Positions 37,849 to 48,405 of a stretch of DNA of 64,000 nucleotides are shown piece by piece. Both the position numbers and the translations under genes were made by a program. The stretch is taken from positions 1-64,000 of the forward strand of contig CAVPEB010000073.1 in NCBI GenBank assembly GCA_963702765.1, in the 5' to 3' direction. The DNA is from DATMNR01 sp963702765. Its GTDB lineage: Bacteria > Chloroflexota > Ktedonobacteria > Ktedonobacterales > Ktedonobacteraceae. The stretch's first letter is position 1; every line of letters begins with the position of its first letter. The notes below the pieces were generated by a model. That model did no database searches. It worked only from the letters and a program-made list of their open reading frames with translations, and had not been told where the DNA came from.

Positions 37849-37970
37849 GGGTTCCCTCCTTCACGCATCGTGACCACAGAAGCCACGTTGCTTTGAGGAT
37901 ATCCCATGCTCCCCAACTGGGGAGTTTTCCTCTGGCACTTGTGAGGATTATATCTCTGTTATTAACAACA

Positions 37971-39231
37971 AAGAATTTCGGACCTATGTGACCACGACGG
38001 AAGAGTTGTTGAAGCTCTCGGATTGGCTGCGCGAACAAGGGTGTACCCATGTCGCCTTCGAGGCAACGGGCGTGTATTGGAAGCCCATATTCAATCTGCT
38101 AGAAGGCCATTTTGAACTGCTGGTGGTCAATGCGCAGCATATCAAAGCCGTCCCCGGACGAAAGACGGATATCAAGGATGCTGAGTGGATTGCCGATTTG
38201 CTGCAACATGGCCTGCGGCATCCGCCAGCTTCATTCCTTCAAGCCCTCAACGGGAGTTGCGGGATTTGACGCGCTATCGTGTTCGCTTGACGGAGGAGAA
38301 GGCCAGAGAAGTGAATCGCGTCCAGAAAACCTTAGAAGATACGAATCTCAAGTTGGGCGATGTGGTCAGCGACATCATGGGGAAAGCTTCTCGCCTGATC
38401 CTGCATGCGATCGCCGATGGAGAAACCGATCCGGTTCGCTTAGCCGCCCTTCCCGTCGGTCGGGTTCGTGCTCCTCAAGAAGCATTAGAAGCCGCCTTGA
38501 CAGGCAAGGTAACAGAGCATCATCGTTTCCTGCTTGGGGAACATTTAACGCAAATCCACCATCTGGAGCAAGCCATTGATCGCGTCACTGCAGAAATTAC
38601 CCGACGCTTCACTCCCCCGGTGCCTCCCGAAGACACCTCCCCCTCTGAGACAAAAGCCAGTGCGACTCCAGAAAGACTGTCGGATTCCGCTCTCTTACCG
38701 GAAGCACCCTCCGCATCACAAGCGGCATCGAGTTGGGCACAAGCCGTGGTCTTGCTCTGTAGCATTCCCGGCATCAGCGAACGTAACGCCGTTGGCATCT
38801 TGGCCGAAATCGGGTTGCATATGCAGCAATTTCCGACTGCCGCCCATCTGGCCTCGTGGGCCGGGGTGTGTCCGGGCAATCATGAAAGTGCCGGCAAACG
38901 GCTCTCGGGGAAAACACGCAAAGGCAATCCCTGGTTACGATGCCTTCTCGTCCAGGCCGCGCATTCGGCCTCTCATCAGAAGCAGTGTTATCTGGCTGAG
39001 CAATATCGTCGTCTCGCCAAACGACGAGGCTCGAAACGTGCTGCCCTCGCCGTCGCTCACAGCATCCTAGTCATTATCTATCACCTTTTAACAAACCAGA
39101 CGACCTATCGGGAGAAAGGCGAAACCTTCTTTGAAGAACGAGATCGTCAAGGAATGGAGAAACGCTTGGTTCGTCAACTCTCCAGTTTAGGCTATCATGT
39201 GGAACTCCAGCCAATCGCTCTGGCTGGCTAG
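37971..39231 (+). pseudogene. IS110 transposase, 5'-truncated and frameshifted
   Basis: Resumes as KEFRTYVTTTEELLKLSD directly after the IS21 right end. The DEDD (RuvC-like) domain follows (VAFEATGVYWKP, KTDIKDAEWIADLL), then a frame break near 38213 in what should read HGLLRASFIP. The second frame holds the coiled-coil linker and the C-terminal Tnp20 domain with the active-site serine region WAGVCPGNHESAGKRLSG. The first RuvC aspartate (GID in the intact relative) is missing, so it cannot be active. Confidence 0.75.
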
Positions 39232-39303
39232 CTCTCGGTCTGATCTCGTCGGCCAAGGTCTTTTTCAGAAGAGCCAGCCATGAGCCGCAGGCTCGCCACA
39301 GGG

Positions 39304-39520
39304 CATGAAAAGGGGTAGAATGGGGCAAGTTCTCCATGGTCGAAGATCGGGACCTCTCTGGTGCTCGAAGCCCGAAGAAGAGTCTGATCTGGGGTGCGAT
39401 CAGGCACCACTGTCTGTTGCTGGCTCAGCAGCCAACTGCTGGCCCAAGCACGTAGAGGAGACTCTTTGCAGCCTCGCACCCTCCTGGAGAGCGCACCAGC
39501 AAGGATATGAGGAGCAGAAG
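39304..39520 (+). ncRNA. Candidate IS110 bridge RNA region
   Basis: In IS110-group elements the noncoding left end upstream of the transposase encodes the bridge RNA that pairs with target and donor. This 217-base leader is structured (for example CTGCTGGC near 39432) and is homologous to 35438-35590 in copy 1. The exact RNA ends and loops cannot be assigned by eye. Confidence 0.4.
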
Positions 39521-40881
39521 ATGGAACTGATCTACCAACGGTGCTGCGGCATTGATATTCACAAGAAGACCCTGGTTGCTTGTCTGATTACTCCAGGCCC
39601 TGCCGGAGAGCGCCACAAAGAGATACGGACCTTTCGGACAATGACGGCTGATTTGCTGAACTTGCATGATTGGCTACAAGCAGCAGGATGTAGCCACGTG
39701 GCTCTTGAGTCAACCGGAGTCTATTGGAAGCCGGCATATAACCTGCTCGAAGAGGATTTTGAGGTGCTGGTCGTCAACGCGCAACATCTCAAAGCGGTTC
39801 CAGGGAGAAAGACGGACGTGCGCGATGCCGAGTGGATCGCGGACTTGCTGCAACATGGCTTGCTGCGCGCCAGCTACATTCCTCCGGCTCCCCAGCGAGA
39901 ATTGCGCGAGTTGACGCGCTATCGGACCAGCCTGGTACAGGAACGCGCCCGTGCAGTCAATCGTTTGCAGAAAACGTTGGAAGATACCAATCTCAAGCTG
40001 GGGGATGTAGCCACTGATATCATGGGCAAGTCCGCACGAGCCATGTTAGAGGCGCTGCTTGCTGGACAAACTGATCCCGCCAAGTTGGCTGATCTGGCCC
40101 GCGGGAGACTGAAAGCGAAACGTGCTCAGTTAGAAGCAGCCCTGGTGGGGGTTCTCAAACCGCATCATCGCTTCATGCTGACCGAACACCTCTCGCTGAT
40201 TGATACGTTGGACGAAGCTATCACGCGAGCCAGCCAGGAGATTGCCCAACGTCTTGATCCCCCTCCCGATCCGGCCAAGGCCGATGCGTCGCAAGCTGCG
40301 CCAGATCAGCAACCGGGGGCTGAGCCAGAGACAAGCGATCGGGAAGATCAGGAGCAAGAGCAAGACCCACCATCTCTGACCTGGGGACAAGCCATCGTCT
40401 TGCTCTGTAGTATTCCCGGCATCAGTCAGCGCGCTGCCGAAGGCATCCTGGCGGAAATTGGCATCGACATGTCTCGCTTTCCTACTCCGGGTCATCTCGC
40501 TTCGTGGGCAGGCGTGTGCCCAGGCAATCGTGAGAGTGCAGGCAAACGGCTCAGTGGGCGGACGCGGCATCCGGCAGTCCCTGGTTACGCCAACTCCTGG
40601 TGGAAGCTGCTCATGCCGCAGCTCATACCAAGCAGACCTATTTGTCAGCGCAATATCATCGCCTGGCTGGGCGACGAGGCAAGAAGAAAGCGATACTTGC
40701 GGTGGGCCACAGCATCTTGGTCATCATCTACCATCTATTGGATCAACGGGTGAGTTACGAAGAACTGGGAGGCAATTTCTTCGATGAGCGCGACCGGCAA
40801 GCCACCCAGAAACGCTTGGTCCGCCGCTTAGAGCAACTCGGCTATCACGTCGAGTTGCAAGAGGGAGTTCAGGTTGCCTGA
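39521..40881 (+). pseudogene. IS110 transposase, frameshifted near the C-terminus
   Basis: The ATG at 39521 follows GAGGAG. The DEDD residues are present (CCGIDIHKKT, VALESTGVYWKP, KTDVRDAEWIADLL). A Pro/Glu-rich linker precedes the Tnp20 domain (SIPGISQRAAEGILAEIG, CPGNRESAGKRLSG). The frame breaks near 40573; the remainder (LLVEAAHAAAHTKQTYLSAQ in the next frame) runs to 40881. One base repairs it into a normal protein of about 455 residues. Confidence 0.75.
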
Positions 40882-40921
40882 GTACCCCTCGCACAGGTAT
40901 TTTTCAGAGGAGAGGCCATGA

Positions 40922-41319
40922 CTGCTATGACAGCCCACTCCAAAGTGCGGTTTACGCATTTGTTGGTGTTCACTTTTAAGAGTAACGATATGTTTGGCTG
41001 CATATTTGACACTATATCGGCAGTTTTGAGCGATGTGTGATACCATTGCGACATTGATACTGAAAGATACTCGACAAAGTAAAGCGTTAGGCTTCTCGAA
41101 TGTGTGCTTTCAAACATCGGCCATGCTTTCAAGCGATCACAAAGGGGCAGGGCCAGATATATTCAGGAATATCCAATCTTAACTACAGGGGTGTCACTCC
41201 ATTTTTAGAACCGCTCGTCGACGAGCGGTTCACAAATCTTCTTGGGTAATGTGTAAAAGCCTTCCATTGCAGATGCAAGAAGCGCTACGCTGGCATGAGG
41301 TGCAGCGTATAAGACTACA
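40922..41319. other. Intergenic region after IS110
   Basis: No gene supported. It contains the 24-bp palindrome at 41208 and is otherwise AT-rich. Confidence 0.45.
41208..41231. repeat. Perfect 24-bp palindrome
   Basis: GAACCGCTCGTC and its exact reverse complement, joined without a loop. It lies 89 bases past the stop of the response regulator. It could be a 3' hairpin for the two-component operon or a dimer binding site; no T-run follows. Confidence 0.5.
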
Positions 41320-41989
41320 TCATTCACCATTCTCCCGTACCAATCCCGCTATCCACGCAGCATGCATAGCCTCGGTCCGGTCGGCAACCTGCAGCTTGCT
41401 CAGAATGTTAGAGACATGGTTGCGCACCGTCTTCGGACTTAAGACGAGGCGTGCAGCGATATCAGCGTTCGATTTACGCTGTGCGATCAGCGTGAGAATT
41501 TCGTATTCGCGCTCTGTCAACTCCGGGAAAAACTGTGCTGGTCCGCTCTTCGCGTTTGGCCGAGCGCTGCCGAAGTAGCGTATGAGGCGTTCGGCAATGG
41601 CGGGACCGAATATGGCCTCGCCGCTTGCCACCGCACGAATTGCGCGCAGGGTCTCCTCCTGCACAGCGCCTTTGAGGAGGTAACCGCGCGCTCCAGCGCG
41701 AACGGAAGCAAAAACGGACTCGTCATCCTCAAACATGGTGAGGATCAAAATGCGGATATGCGGGCTTGTTTGTAAGATACGGCGTGTGGCCTCGATGCCA
41801 TTGAGCCCAGGCATTTTGATATCCATCAAGATGACATCGGGCTGCAATGCTTGCGCCTGAGCAATCGCATCGTCGCCAGTTGACGTCTCACCAATTACTT
41901 GCATATCCGCGACGGATTCCAGCAAGGCCCGAAGCCCATCGCGGAAGAGCGGGTGATCATCAACAATCAGGATGCGAAATCGGGTCCAT
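41320..41989 (-). CDS. NarL/LuxR-family response regulator (frame break at N-terminus)
   Basis: The clean frame gives 201 residues with the phospho-acceptor aspartate in VILMDIKMPG, the LTMFEDD and LLKGA switch region, and a LuxR helix-turn-helix (LTEREYEILTLIAQ, KTVRNHVSNILSKL). The first strand with the acidic pair (FRILIVDDHPLF) lies upstream in the same frame but has no start. An ATG at 41989 after AGGAG would start it if one C were removed from GGACCCGA. So the gene is probably whole and the break an error. It begins 11 bases after the kinase gene. Confidence 0.82.
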
Positions 41990-42000
41990 AGCTTCTCCTT

Positions 42001-44329
42001 TTATGCTTCTTCCACATTGCCCGCGCTGCTTTCGTCCACTACAGCGCTTTTCTGATCAGATTTGGCTACGTCAGGAGCAGCAGGTGAAACCTCATCCTTT
42101 ACCTGTGGCAGTGGTAACTCGACCTGGATCACTGTCCCGCCGGAGGAGCCTCGTGTGAGAGTACAGTTTCCTCCCAGCTCACTAGCCCGCTCCTGCATGG
42201 TTTGCAACCCGGCGCCGATGTGATGTCCAGCAGGAATGCCTTTCCCATCATCACTGATGTCGAGATGCAGTGACTCGGAGTCAATGCAAAGACAGAATCA
42301 GGCATCGTTGCGCCTGGGCATGACGTGCAGCATTCGTCAAGGCTTCCTGCACGATGCGATAGACGGCCACTTCAACAGCGGCCGGCAACGATGGTAGCGA
42401 AGATGGCATGTCAAAGTCCACCTTGAGTCCCTGGTGTTGGTAGTGCGCAGCTTGTTCGCGTAGCGCCGAGAGCAGACCTAGTTCGTCAAGAGCTGGCGGG
42501 CGCAAATTATAGACCAGGCGCCGGATATCGGTGATAGCCTCTTGCGCTTGCTGTCTTACTGCAACCAGCAAGCGATCTGCCTTCTCCATGTCTTGTGCAA
42601 GCACATTACGAGCCGCATCAACTTTGAAAGTCAGGCTGGCAAGTGTTGGCCCCAAACCATCGTGCAAGTCGCGGCGCAAGCGTCGTCGCTCTTCCTCGCG
42701 TGTGGAAACAAGGTGTTCTCTGGCTTGTTGGAGATTGGTCGAAAGATGTTGGAGATGAGTTGTCAGCCGTACGGCGTAGACTGCCACACCCGCCTGTCGC
42801 GCCAGGTCAGTCAGCAGACGAGAATCTGCCTTGCCGAACGTGTCGCCTGGGCGAGCAACGAGGAGCAGGTATCCCAACGTCTCTGTTTGGTAAGTAAGTG
42901 GTACCTGCACTGAAGCTTGCGTTGGCGTGCCAAAAGATGCCACGATGTCTGCCTCTTCTTTTCCTGTTCCGGGTGTATACTCAGCAGTCCTGATTGCTGT
43001 TACGTTAAACGGTGCTTGCTCTGGGAGCAGCGCAATGGCCACATAGGGGAGCTTGAGAGCCTGTGCAACGGTTTCCACGATTGTCGGCAGCACCTGCTCA
43101 GGCACGATCGTTGCTTCCAGGCGATTTCCCAGGCGTGCCAATGCTGCATACGGGTCGTCACGCTCACCATAAATCAGGTGATTGACGGAGCGCTGGAGCA
43201 AGTTGCGTAAGGGTTGAAAGAGCATGGCTACAATGCCTGTTGCAACAAGCGAGATCACCAGGTTGTTCGACGTACGAAACAATGTTCCGAAATAGCCGAC
43301 GACCAAGATATAGATCCCGATCACACAGGTCGAGAGCGCACCATAAACGAGAGTGCGATTGATGATAAGATCGATATCCCACAATCGATAGCGCAGGATA
43401 GCAATCCCAATACCAAGGGGAATAAACACATGGAATAACTCAAATACTGTTGCGTTGAGGAGTAGATAAGGTGAGTCAGAAGCAGCGAGTGAAGGAAAGA
43501 GCCCCTGCAGACCATAGTAAGGGATGTAAATCAGCAAGGCGAGAGCGAATCCAAAGATCAGCCATTTACATTGTTGTCTCTCGACGAGATCAGAGACGAG
43601 CGTGTAGCGATAGATCTGGATACCCATCGAGGCCCCCAGGAGCACCAATTGTTCACCTGCGAAAAGCAGATGAGGCCAGTGCCAGATCTGGTATGAAGAA
43701 TCAGGTGGCAGTGCCCAGGGAAAGATCTGGATCAGCCAGAGGAACACAAGCGTCCATGCCCAGTTTGGGATAGGTCGACCGGTAGGAAACAACGAGAAAA
43801 AAAGGCCCAGCCCACAATACCCGCCAACGCCAAGGATGAGAGTGGCGAGCACAAGGAGCAGCGTATTGGAAGGGGAATCTGGTGACCAGATTGCGCTGGC
43901 ACGCACATCACCAACCCCCGCAAAGATAATTAGTACGGTCGAGGCAAAGACCGCCATCCAGTCATCAGACCTGCGCCAGAAGAGCGCCAGGCCCACAACT
44001 AGGAAGATCGAGGAGGCAAGGATGCTGATGGCAAGCGTATAAGCTGCATAGCTATTGATAGAGATGCCTAGATAATGCAGCGCCTGTAAGTTTCCTGGCG
44101 TTAACTGCCCCGTGAAGCATTCTTGCGTGTGATCAGTACAAATAACAAAGAGGTGGGCATAATAGGCAGGAATGCTCACGAAAAAGACCACAAGGTTATA
44201 GATGGTAAGGAGCGTCCACCCCAGACGCATCAGCAACAAACGTCTTCCTAGAACCCGTGTGCTGGTCGCACGGGGTGTCGCCGTGCCAACCTGAAACTGT
44301 CCCTGTAGCGGTGCCTGACGCAGGCTCAT
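42001..44329 (-). pseudogene. Sensor histidine kinase (HisKA_3), frameshifted near the end
   Basis: Starts at 44329 (AGGAGATGTGAG upstream). About eight membrane helices span residues 30-330, then a GAF-like domain (about 390-530) and HisKA_3 with the phosphorylated histidine in RRDLHDGLGPTLASL. The HATPase begins (VQEALTNAARHAQ), but the frame stops near 42283. The rest of it (DISDDGKGIPAGHH, ASELGGNCTLTRG) continues in the next frame to 42001. A single-base repair restores a kinase of about 775 residues. It partners with the response regulator that follows. The signal sensed is unknown. Confidence 0.78.
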
Positions 44330-44497
44330 CTCACATCTCCTTTGTGAAAAACCTTGTAGAAGCCCTTTGGCTCACACCTGCTGTCATTCTGCTCGGCTCT
44401 ACTATACCACATGCACGAACAAGCAGCGCTGCTCTTTCTGTATCTAGACCGTATACACGTTTCGAGTCAGGAAAGAGCAGCAATCTTCTCATTATCA

Positions 44498-45130
44498 CTA
44501 GTTGCGTTGCAACACAGACTTCGAGGCATGTGTAGAGTTCACTCGTGAGCTGCAGACCGCACCTGCCCATGCCAGGCCAGCAAACAGAAGTGCTGCGGCA
44601 CTGTTCTTGAGAATTAAACCAGTAACCCCAAGAGTGTTACTTACGGGGAGTGTGAGTAACATGAGTACAGAGCCTATGAGGATCACCCAACCGATCACTG
44701 CTGTGAAGACATGGGCCTGGATCGTCGTTATCCCCACGATTAAGCCACCAACAAAGAGTAGCACACTTCCCAAGATCGCGGGGATGAGTGCTAACAGCGG
44801 TGGGCCATCGCCTGTATGCGGAATCGAGCCTGGTATAGTGACATCAAGGATCTCGACGCCACTGAGGACTAGTAATACAAGGACTATAGCTATCCCTAGG
44901 AGTACTACACTGAGTAATCCCAGGATGCCTATCTGTTTGGCCTGAGCGCGGTAAATCGCTGGCAACCCAACTAGCAGTAATAATCCGCTGAGAATCGCAA
45001 CAATGTTCGTCGTGATGGATCCAGGGCCGGTGACGCCTTGTGGACCCGGGATGAGAAAGGTGAGTAGTAACCAGAGGATTGCACCAATGGCACCAGTTAA
45101 CAAGAATTGGCCGTTCCGACGTAAGGACAT
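44498..45130 (-). CDS. Small integral membrane protein (DUF4386-like set, 1)
   Basis: 210 residues from the ATG at 45130, chosen because AGGAGG lies upstream; a longer frame adds 21 residues without a ribosome site. Six membrane helices, short loops, no catalytic motif. The helix after LPAIYRAQ and the Gly/Leu-rich hairpins resemble the neighbouring membrane proteins. It precedes the kinase gene by about 170 bases on the same strand. Confidence 0.72.
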   Translation of the reverse strand: MSLRRNGQFLLTGAIGAILWLLLTFLIPGPQGVTGPGSITTNIVAILSGLLLLVGLPAIYRAQAKQIGILGLLSVVLLGIAIVLVLLVLSGVEILDVTIPGSIPHTGDGPPLLALIPAILGSVLLFVGGLIVGITTIQAHVFTAVIGWVILIGSVLMLLTLPVSNTLGVTGLILKNSAAALLFAGLAWAGAVCSSRVNSTHASKSVLQRN

Positions 45131-45326
45131 ATGTGTTATACCTCCTATCACAGAATACTGGGCGTTGGGAGCGTCTTGCACTTCCAGGCGCACCGAATTG
45201 GGGTTAGTACATCAATATGAGAAAGATGTACGCTCAGGTACGGGCCTGATGTTTAAAGTATAGGAGAACGGTCGTCCCGCTGTCATGAGGCTCAGTCCCG
45301 ATTGTGTCCCGATGGATGTCCCAATT

Positions 45327-46025
45327 CTACGGAAAGGCATGCTTCCGTCGTTCATACTTTGGAAGTGGAGCCTGAGATCGTCGCAGCAGGAGCAGCACGC
45401 CAATCACAATCGGGATCAGGTGATTGAGAAAAGGAGGGACATTCCCGGCGGTGAAAGCTGCAAGCACCAGGCCGGTCAGGCCGTAGACGATGCTGAGCCA
45501 ACCCACCCAATGCGGCAGCATATGTGTAAAGAGGATAGCTCCTCCATAGGTGGCAAGGGCTAAGAAGGCAAGGAAAGTGTAGATCACGAACATTGGCTGC
45601 GTCCACAGGGTAAGCTGCACATAGTAGTCAGGTACAACACCCGTCCTTACCGTTTCCTGAGCGGCCAAAGGAGCTATGCTTAATGGAAAGGCGATGTAGA
45701 TAACCAGCAGTATGTCGCCGAACAGAAAGGCGATCAGTGCCACGTTGGAGAAGATAGTATCCCCAGCGTCTCTGAACAACGTGGTGAGCATGGTTAGCCC
45801 TAGTAGCGTCAGGATTATCCCACTGATGATCAGGCTGAAATACCACTGGAAGATAGACGCCTGGGCAGCAATGACGAGCAACTGCTCTCGCAGTGGCAGG
45901 TTCACCAAGAAATTCCCCGTTGCATCCCTGGGCATGAAACCGAGAGACCCCAGAAACAAGCAGCACCCCAGAATCAGGATGATACCGGTGAAGTGATGGC
46001 GTGTCCAAAAGGTGCTCTTTACCAT
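45327..46025 (-). CDS. DUF4386-type membrane protein (2)
   Basis: 232 residues and six membrane helices, with the motif-like PLSIAPLA, YGGAILFTHMLPHWVGWLS and AFTAGNVPPFLNHLIP typical of DUF4386-like proteins. AGGAGG precedes the ATG. Function unknown. It ends with a basic tail (PKYERRKHAFP). Confidence 0.72.
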   Translation of the reverse strand: MVKSTFWTRHHFTGIILILGCCLFLGSLGFMPRDATGNFLVNLPLREQLLVIAAQASIFQWYFSLIISGIILTLLGLTMLTTLFRDAGDTIFSNVALIAFLFGDILLVIYIAFPLSIAPLAAQETVRTGVVPDYYVQLTLWTQPMFVIYTFLAFLALATYGGAILFTHMLPHWVGWLSIVYGLTGLVLAAFTAGNVPPFLNHLIPIVIGVLLLLRRSQAPLPKYERRKHAFP

Positions 46026-46089
46026 GAGATCCTCCTCTTGCCCTTATTCAGAAGTATAAGGAGATGATTTTTACACATGCGTTCTCAAC

Positions 46090-46488
46090 CTACTGCACAA
46101 ACTCGCCATGCTCTCGCCTGGAGAGCAGTTTCGCCCAGGCCAGCAGGTGCGAACTGGAAGGTGGCAAGTTCCAGCTATATGGTTGATCATGATCTCCACT
46201 TGAACCGAGTTCTATCTCCAACCGTCTAATCTCGATCCAATTAACACAGCGACTGTCCCAGAGCTGATCGGCTGTGATTGCGGTTGACAGCAAGCTTTTG
46301 TTTGCTCTGCTGAGCATCACATCCATCAGATCTGGCGAAGTGGTTACAAACACGCGGATCTGCTCCTGAGGCATACAACGATATAGATTGAGCAAGCCAA
46401 GCACTTGATGCAATGAGGTAAACGGGCTGGACTTCCAGCGCCATGTGATTGATTGGTTGCCATGTATAGCCACTCGATAATAGATCAT
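46090..46488 (-). CDS. Hypothetical protein, soluble
   Basis: 132 residues from the ATG at 46488 (GAGGAG upstream). It begins MIYYRVAIHGNQSITWRWKS and contains QEQIRVFVTTSPDLMDVML. I do not recognise a domain. The mix of strands and helices with no membrane segment suggests a small cytoplasmic protein. It lies between membrane-protein genes on the same strand. Confidence 0.6.
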   Translation of the reverse strand: MIYYRVAIHGNQSITWRWKSSPFTSLHQVLGLLNLYRCMPQEQIRVFVTTSPDLMDVMLSRANKSLLSTAITADQLWDSRCVNWIEIRRLEIELGSSGDHDQPYSWNLPPSSSHLLAWAKLLSRREHGEFVQ

Positions 46489-46736
46489 GTTACATCTCCT
46501 CGCTTCGACTGCTGTCACTCTCTTACATCTGATCCCTTGTACCTTCAGTTATGCACTCTACTCCAAAGCTGCGAATCGATGAATAGTCTTCATACTCATA
46601 TGCTGCTCTCGCCACCAGAGAAAGATGGTATCTCCACTTGACGACTGTATCAACGTCTCTATGTTCGAGGCACCATTCGGATCACACGAGGATCAACATT
46701 GAGGGAAGCTCGATTTCTCTCAGAAAGTGAAAGCAG

Positions 46737-47300
46737 TTATGCATGCTGTTTCGCTGTTACCTCAGGAATGTCTTGCCTTTGCAGAGGTCTTCGAATGATG
46801 ATCCAGCCATATCCCGCAAAAGCTGCCGATTGTGCCAACAAGCTGATGACTCCCATCGTAGTCGCGATCAGACCAGCAGGCATTAGCCCACTTGCCATGT
46901 TCAGGATGCCTCCCACGATCAAGAGCCAGCCGACCGCAGCAGGAAAGACGCGCGAGCGAATGGTTAGCCAACCCACCAGGATCGAGCCGACCAGGAAGAA
47001 CAGGGCGCTGCTGAGCGGGATGAGAGGATGTACCTGCCATGTGCTCAGGTGATAGACCAACGTCACGACAAAGGCTATCCCCGCTGCCATACCTAAACAC
47101 CACAACCCGACCTGGCCCAAACGACCTGTTTGAGGCTGTAAGGCTCCAATAGCGAGCAAGCCGAAAATGAACAACAGGGCTAACACCTCATCCACGATGA
47201 AGAGGGGCGTGTTCCCTCCATTGAGGATATTCGCGATATCCACGAGTCCAATGATGGCAGTGATGAACAGCGCCCACCCTTGCAGAGTCCGAAGTTTCAT
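46737..47300 (-). CDS. Small integral membrane protein (3)
   Basis: 187 residues from the ATG at 47300 (AAAGGAT upstream). Six membrane helices, with LILV-rich segments and HPLIPLSSALFFLVGSIL near the middle. The RSRVFPAAVGWLLIVGGILN stretch is shared in style with the protein at 44498 (AHVFTAVIGWVILIGSVL), so the two are probably paralogues. Confidence 0.7.
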   Translation of the reverse strand: MKLRTLQGWALFITAIIGLVDIANILNGGNTPLFIVDEVLALLFIFGLLAIGALQPQTGRLGQVGLWCLGMAAGIAFVVTLVYHLSTWQVHPLIPLSSALFFLVGSILVGWLTIRSRVFPAAVGWLLIVGGILNMASGLMPAGLIATTMGVISLLAQSAAFAGYGWIIIRRPLQRQDIPEVTAKQHA

Positions 47301-47502
47301 GGTTTGATCCTTTCTGTGCGATGCTCTTTTTCTCGGCTTGTGGGTACGCACGGCTTTGTTGATGTCTGATCTGAATAGTAGTAGACTGTGCGTCCCTTTG
47401 TCATGAGGCTATGTCCTGGTTTTGTCCCGATGTGTGTCCTGATTTGTGGAGTCTGGATTTGACGCTCATGCTGCAACCTCTCTCACAACAGGTGTGTTCA
47501 CG

Positions 47503-48087
47503 CTACCCATCAGCGTGCAAGGTCAGTAGCGTGAGAACCACTGCATCCGGATCGCTCTTGGTGGAGAGAGCCAGCAGCGCGGCGAGGGCTCCCACGATCC
47601 ATCCGAGACTACCCAGCCCTAACAGCCCTGTTCCGATTGGGTTGCCAGAGTACGTAGTAATCGCCTGTACGATGCTCGATTGTGACCCAAGGCAGACGCG
47701 AGCAGCCAGCGCGAGCGCATCGGCGTGCGCCACCAGCAATCCAGTCCCGATGCAAATCACACCGGCATAGGCCAGAGAACACAACAGAAAGAGGAGCAAA
47801 CCCGGCCTGCTGAGCATGGCGAATGTTCCTCGCCTACCAGTTGTCAAGCGAAAAACCAACATGGTGAGCAGACAAAACATGGCGATCTGGAGTAATTGGA
47901 ATGTAATCCACCAGTCAGTCTGCAAGTGAAGCACCTGATAGACTGTGCGTCCATTCTGGATGCCAGGATGAACCAATTCCAGGAACAAGAGCATCAGAGG
48001 CGTGCTTAGAATGAGAAGCCAGAGAAGATGAACGGTGCCTGAAACCCTTTTGCCTCGCTCCCACGGTATCACATACTGGTTCTGCAT
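47503..48087 (-). CDS. Small integral membrane protein (4)
   Basis: 194 residues from the ATG at 48087 (AAGGAGAG upstream). Five or six membrane helices and no recognised motif. First gene of the minus-strand membrane-protein run. Its GLLGLGSLGWIVGALAALLA end resembles other members of the run. Confidence 0.68.
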   Translation of the reverse strand: MQNQYVIPWERGKRVSGTVHLLWLLILSTPLMLLFLELVHPGIQNGRTVYQVLHLQTDWWITFQLLQIAMFCLLTMLVFRLTTGRRGTFAMLSRPGLLLFLLCSLAYAGVICIGTGLLVAHADALALAARVCLGSQSSIVQAITTYSGNPIGTGLLGLGSLGWIVGALAALLALSTKSDPDAVVLTLLTLHADG

Positions 48088-48224
48088 TGAATCTCTCCTT
48101 GATGATATACAAAACGAGAACCGACCTACACTGCTGGTTCGTGGAGAGGAGGGATGACATTTCATGCGTCCAGCAGTAAAAAAGCCGATATGTCACCCGC
48201 TCTTTGATACATAACGCCCGATCT

Positions 48225-48405
48225 TTCAGCCTGTTGAATAACCCTTTTCAAAGCTCATAGGGAAGCCAAATGAATGTGCGCTTGCTTAGGTGTGATGGTG
48301 AACGAATAACTGTGGCAGAAGCCGCATACCATGCCAGTCTTAGCTGATCGCGCGAATAAGGGTTGGACGCAGACCTGATGCTTGCGCAAGGCTTTTTTAG
48401 GGCTG
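48225..48405 (-). pseudogene. IS1182-like transposase C-terminal relic
   Basis: On the minus strand one frame reads KKALRKHQVCVQPLFA and the next frame DWHGMRLLPQ, matching the KHQVWVEPLFAEAKDWHG region near the end of IS1182/IS5-type transposases, with a broken frame and stops. No other part of the element is seen. 48188-48620 holds nothing else I can support. Confidence 0.45.

Larger units (their letters stand above)
35591..37967 (-). mobile_element. IS21-family element
   Basis: Ends match as inverted repeats over about 35 bases: TGTCAATAGCAGCGA...AATCC...AAGTGCCA at the left and, on the other strand, TGTTAATAACAGAGA...AATCC...AAGTGCCA at the right. Further AGTGCCA copies lie inward, as is usual for IS21 multiple terminal repeats. 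It carries istA and istB on the minus strand, both frameshifted. No clear target duplication is seen, which fits insertion with an adjacent deletion. Confidence 0.72.
35438..39283 (+). mobile_element. IS110-family element, copy 1 (split by IS21)
   Basis: The left end (CATGAAAAAGGATAGAATG) and right end (TTTTTCAGAAGAG...CCATGA) match those of the second IS110 at 39304-40921. The left noncoding part (35438-35590) is homologous to that of copy 2 up to GCAGAAG, just before the expected transposase start. An IS21 then intervenes, and the transposase resumes around codon 32. Start codon and about 31 codons are lost. Confidence 0.7.
39304..40921 (+). mobile_element. IS110-family element, copy 2
   Basis: Bounded by CATGA at both ends (39304 and 40917), only 20 bases after copy 1. 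It has a 217-base noncoding left region, one transposase frame with a break, and the right-end TTTTTCAGAGGAG shared with copy 1. There are no terminal inverted repeats, as is normal for IS110. Tandem placement suggests insertion of one element at the end of the other. Confidence 0.7.

Noticed and set aside
43471..44042. Plus-strand frames across the histidine kinase
   Set aside because: Antisense shadows of the membrane-helix region.
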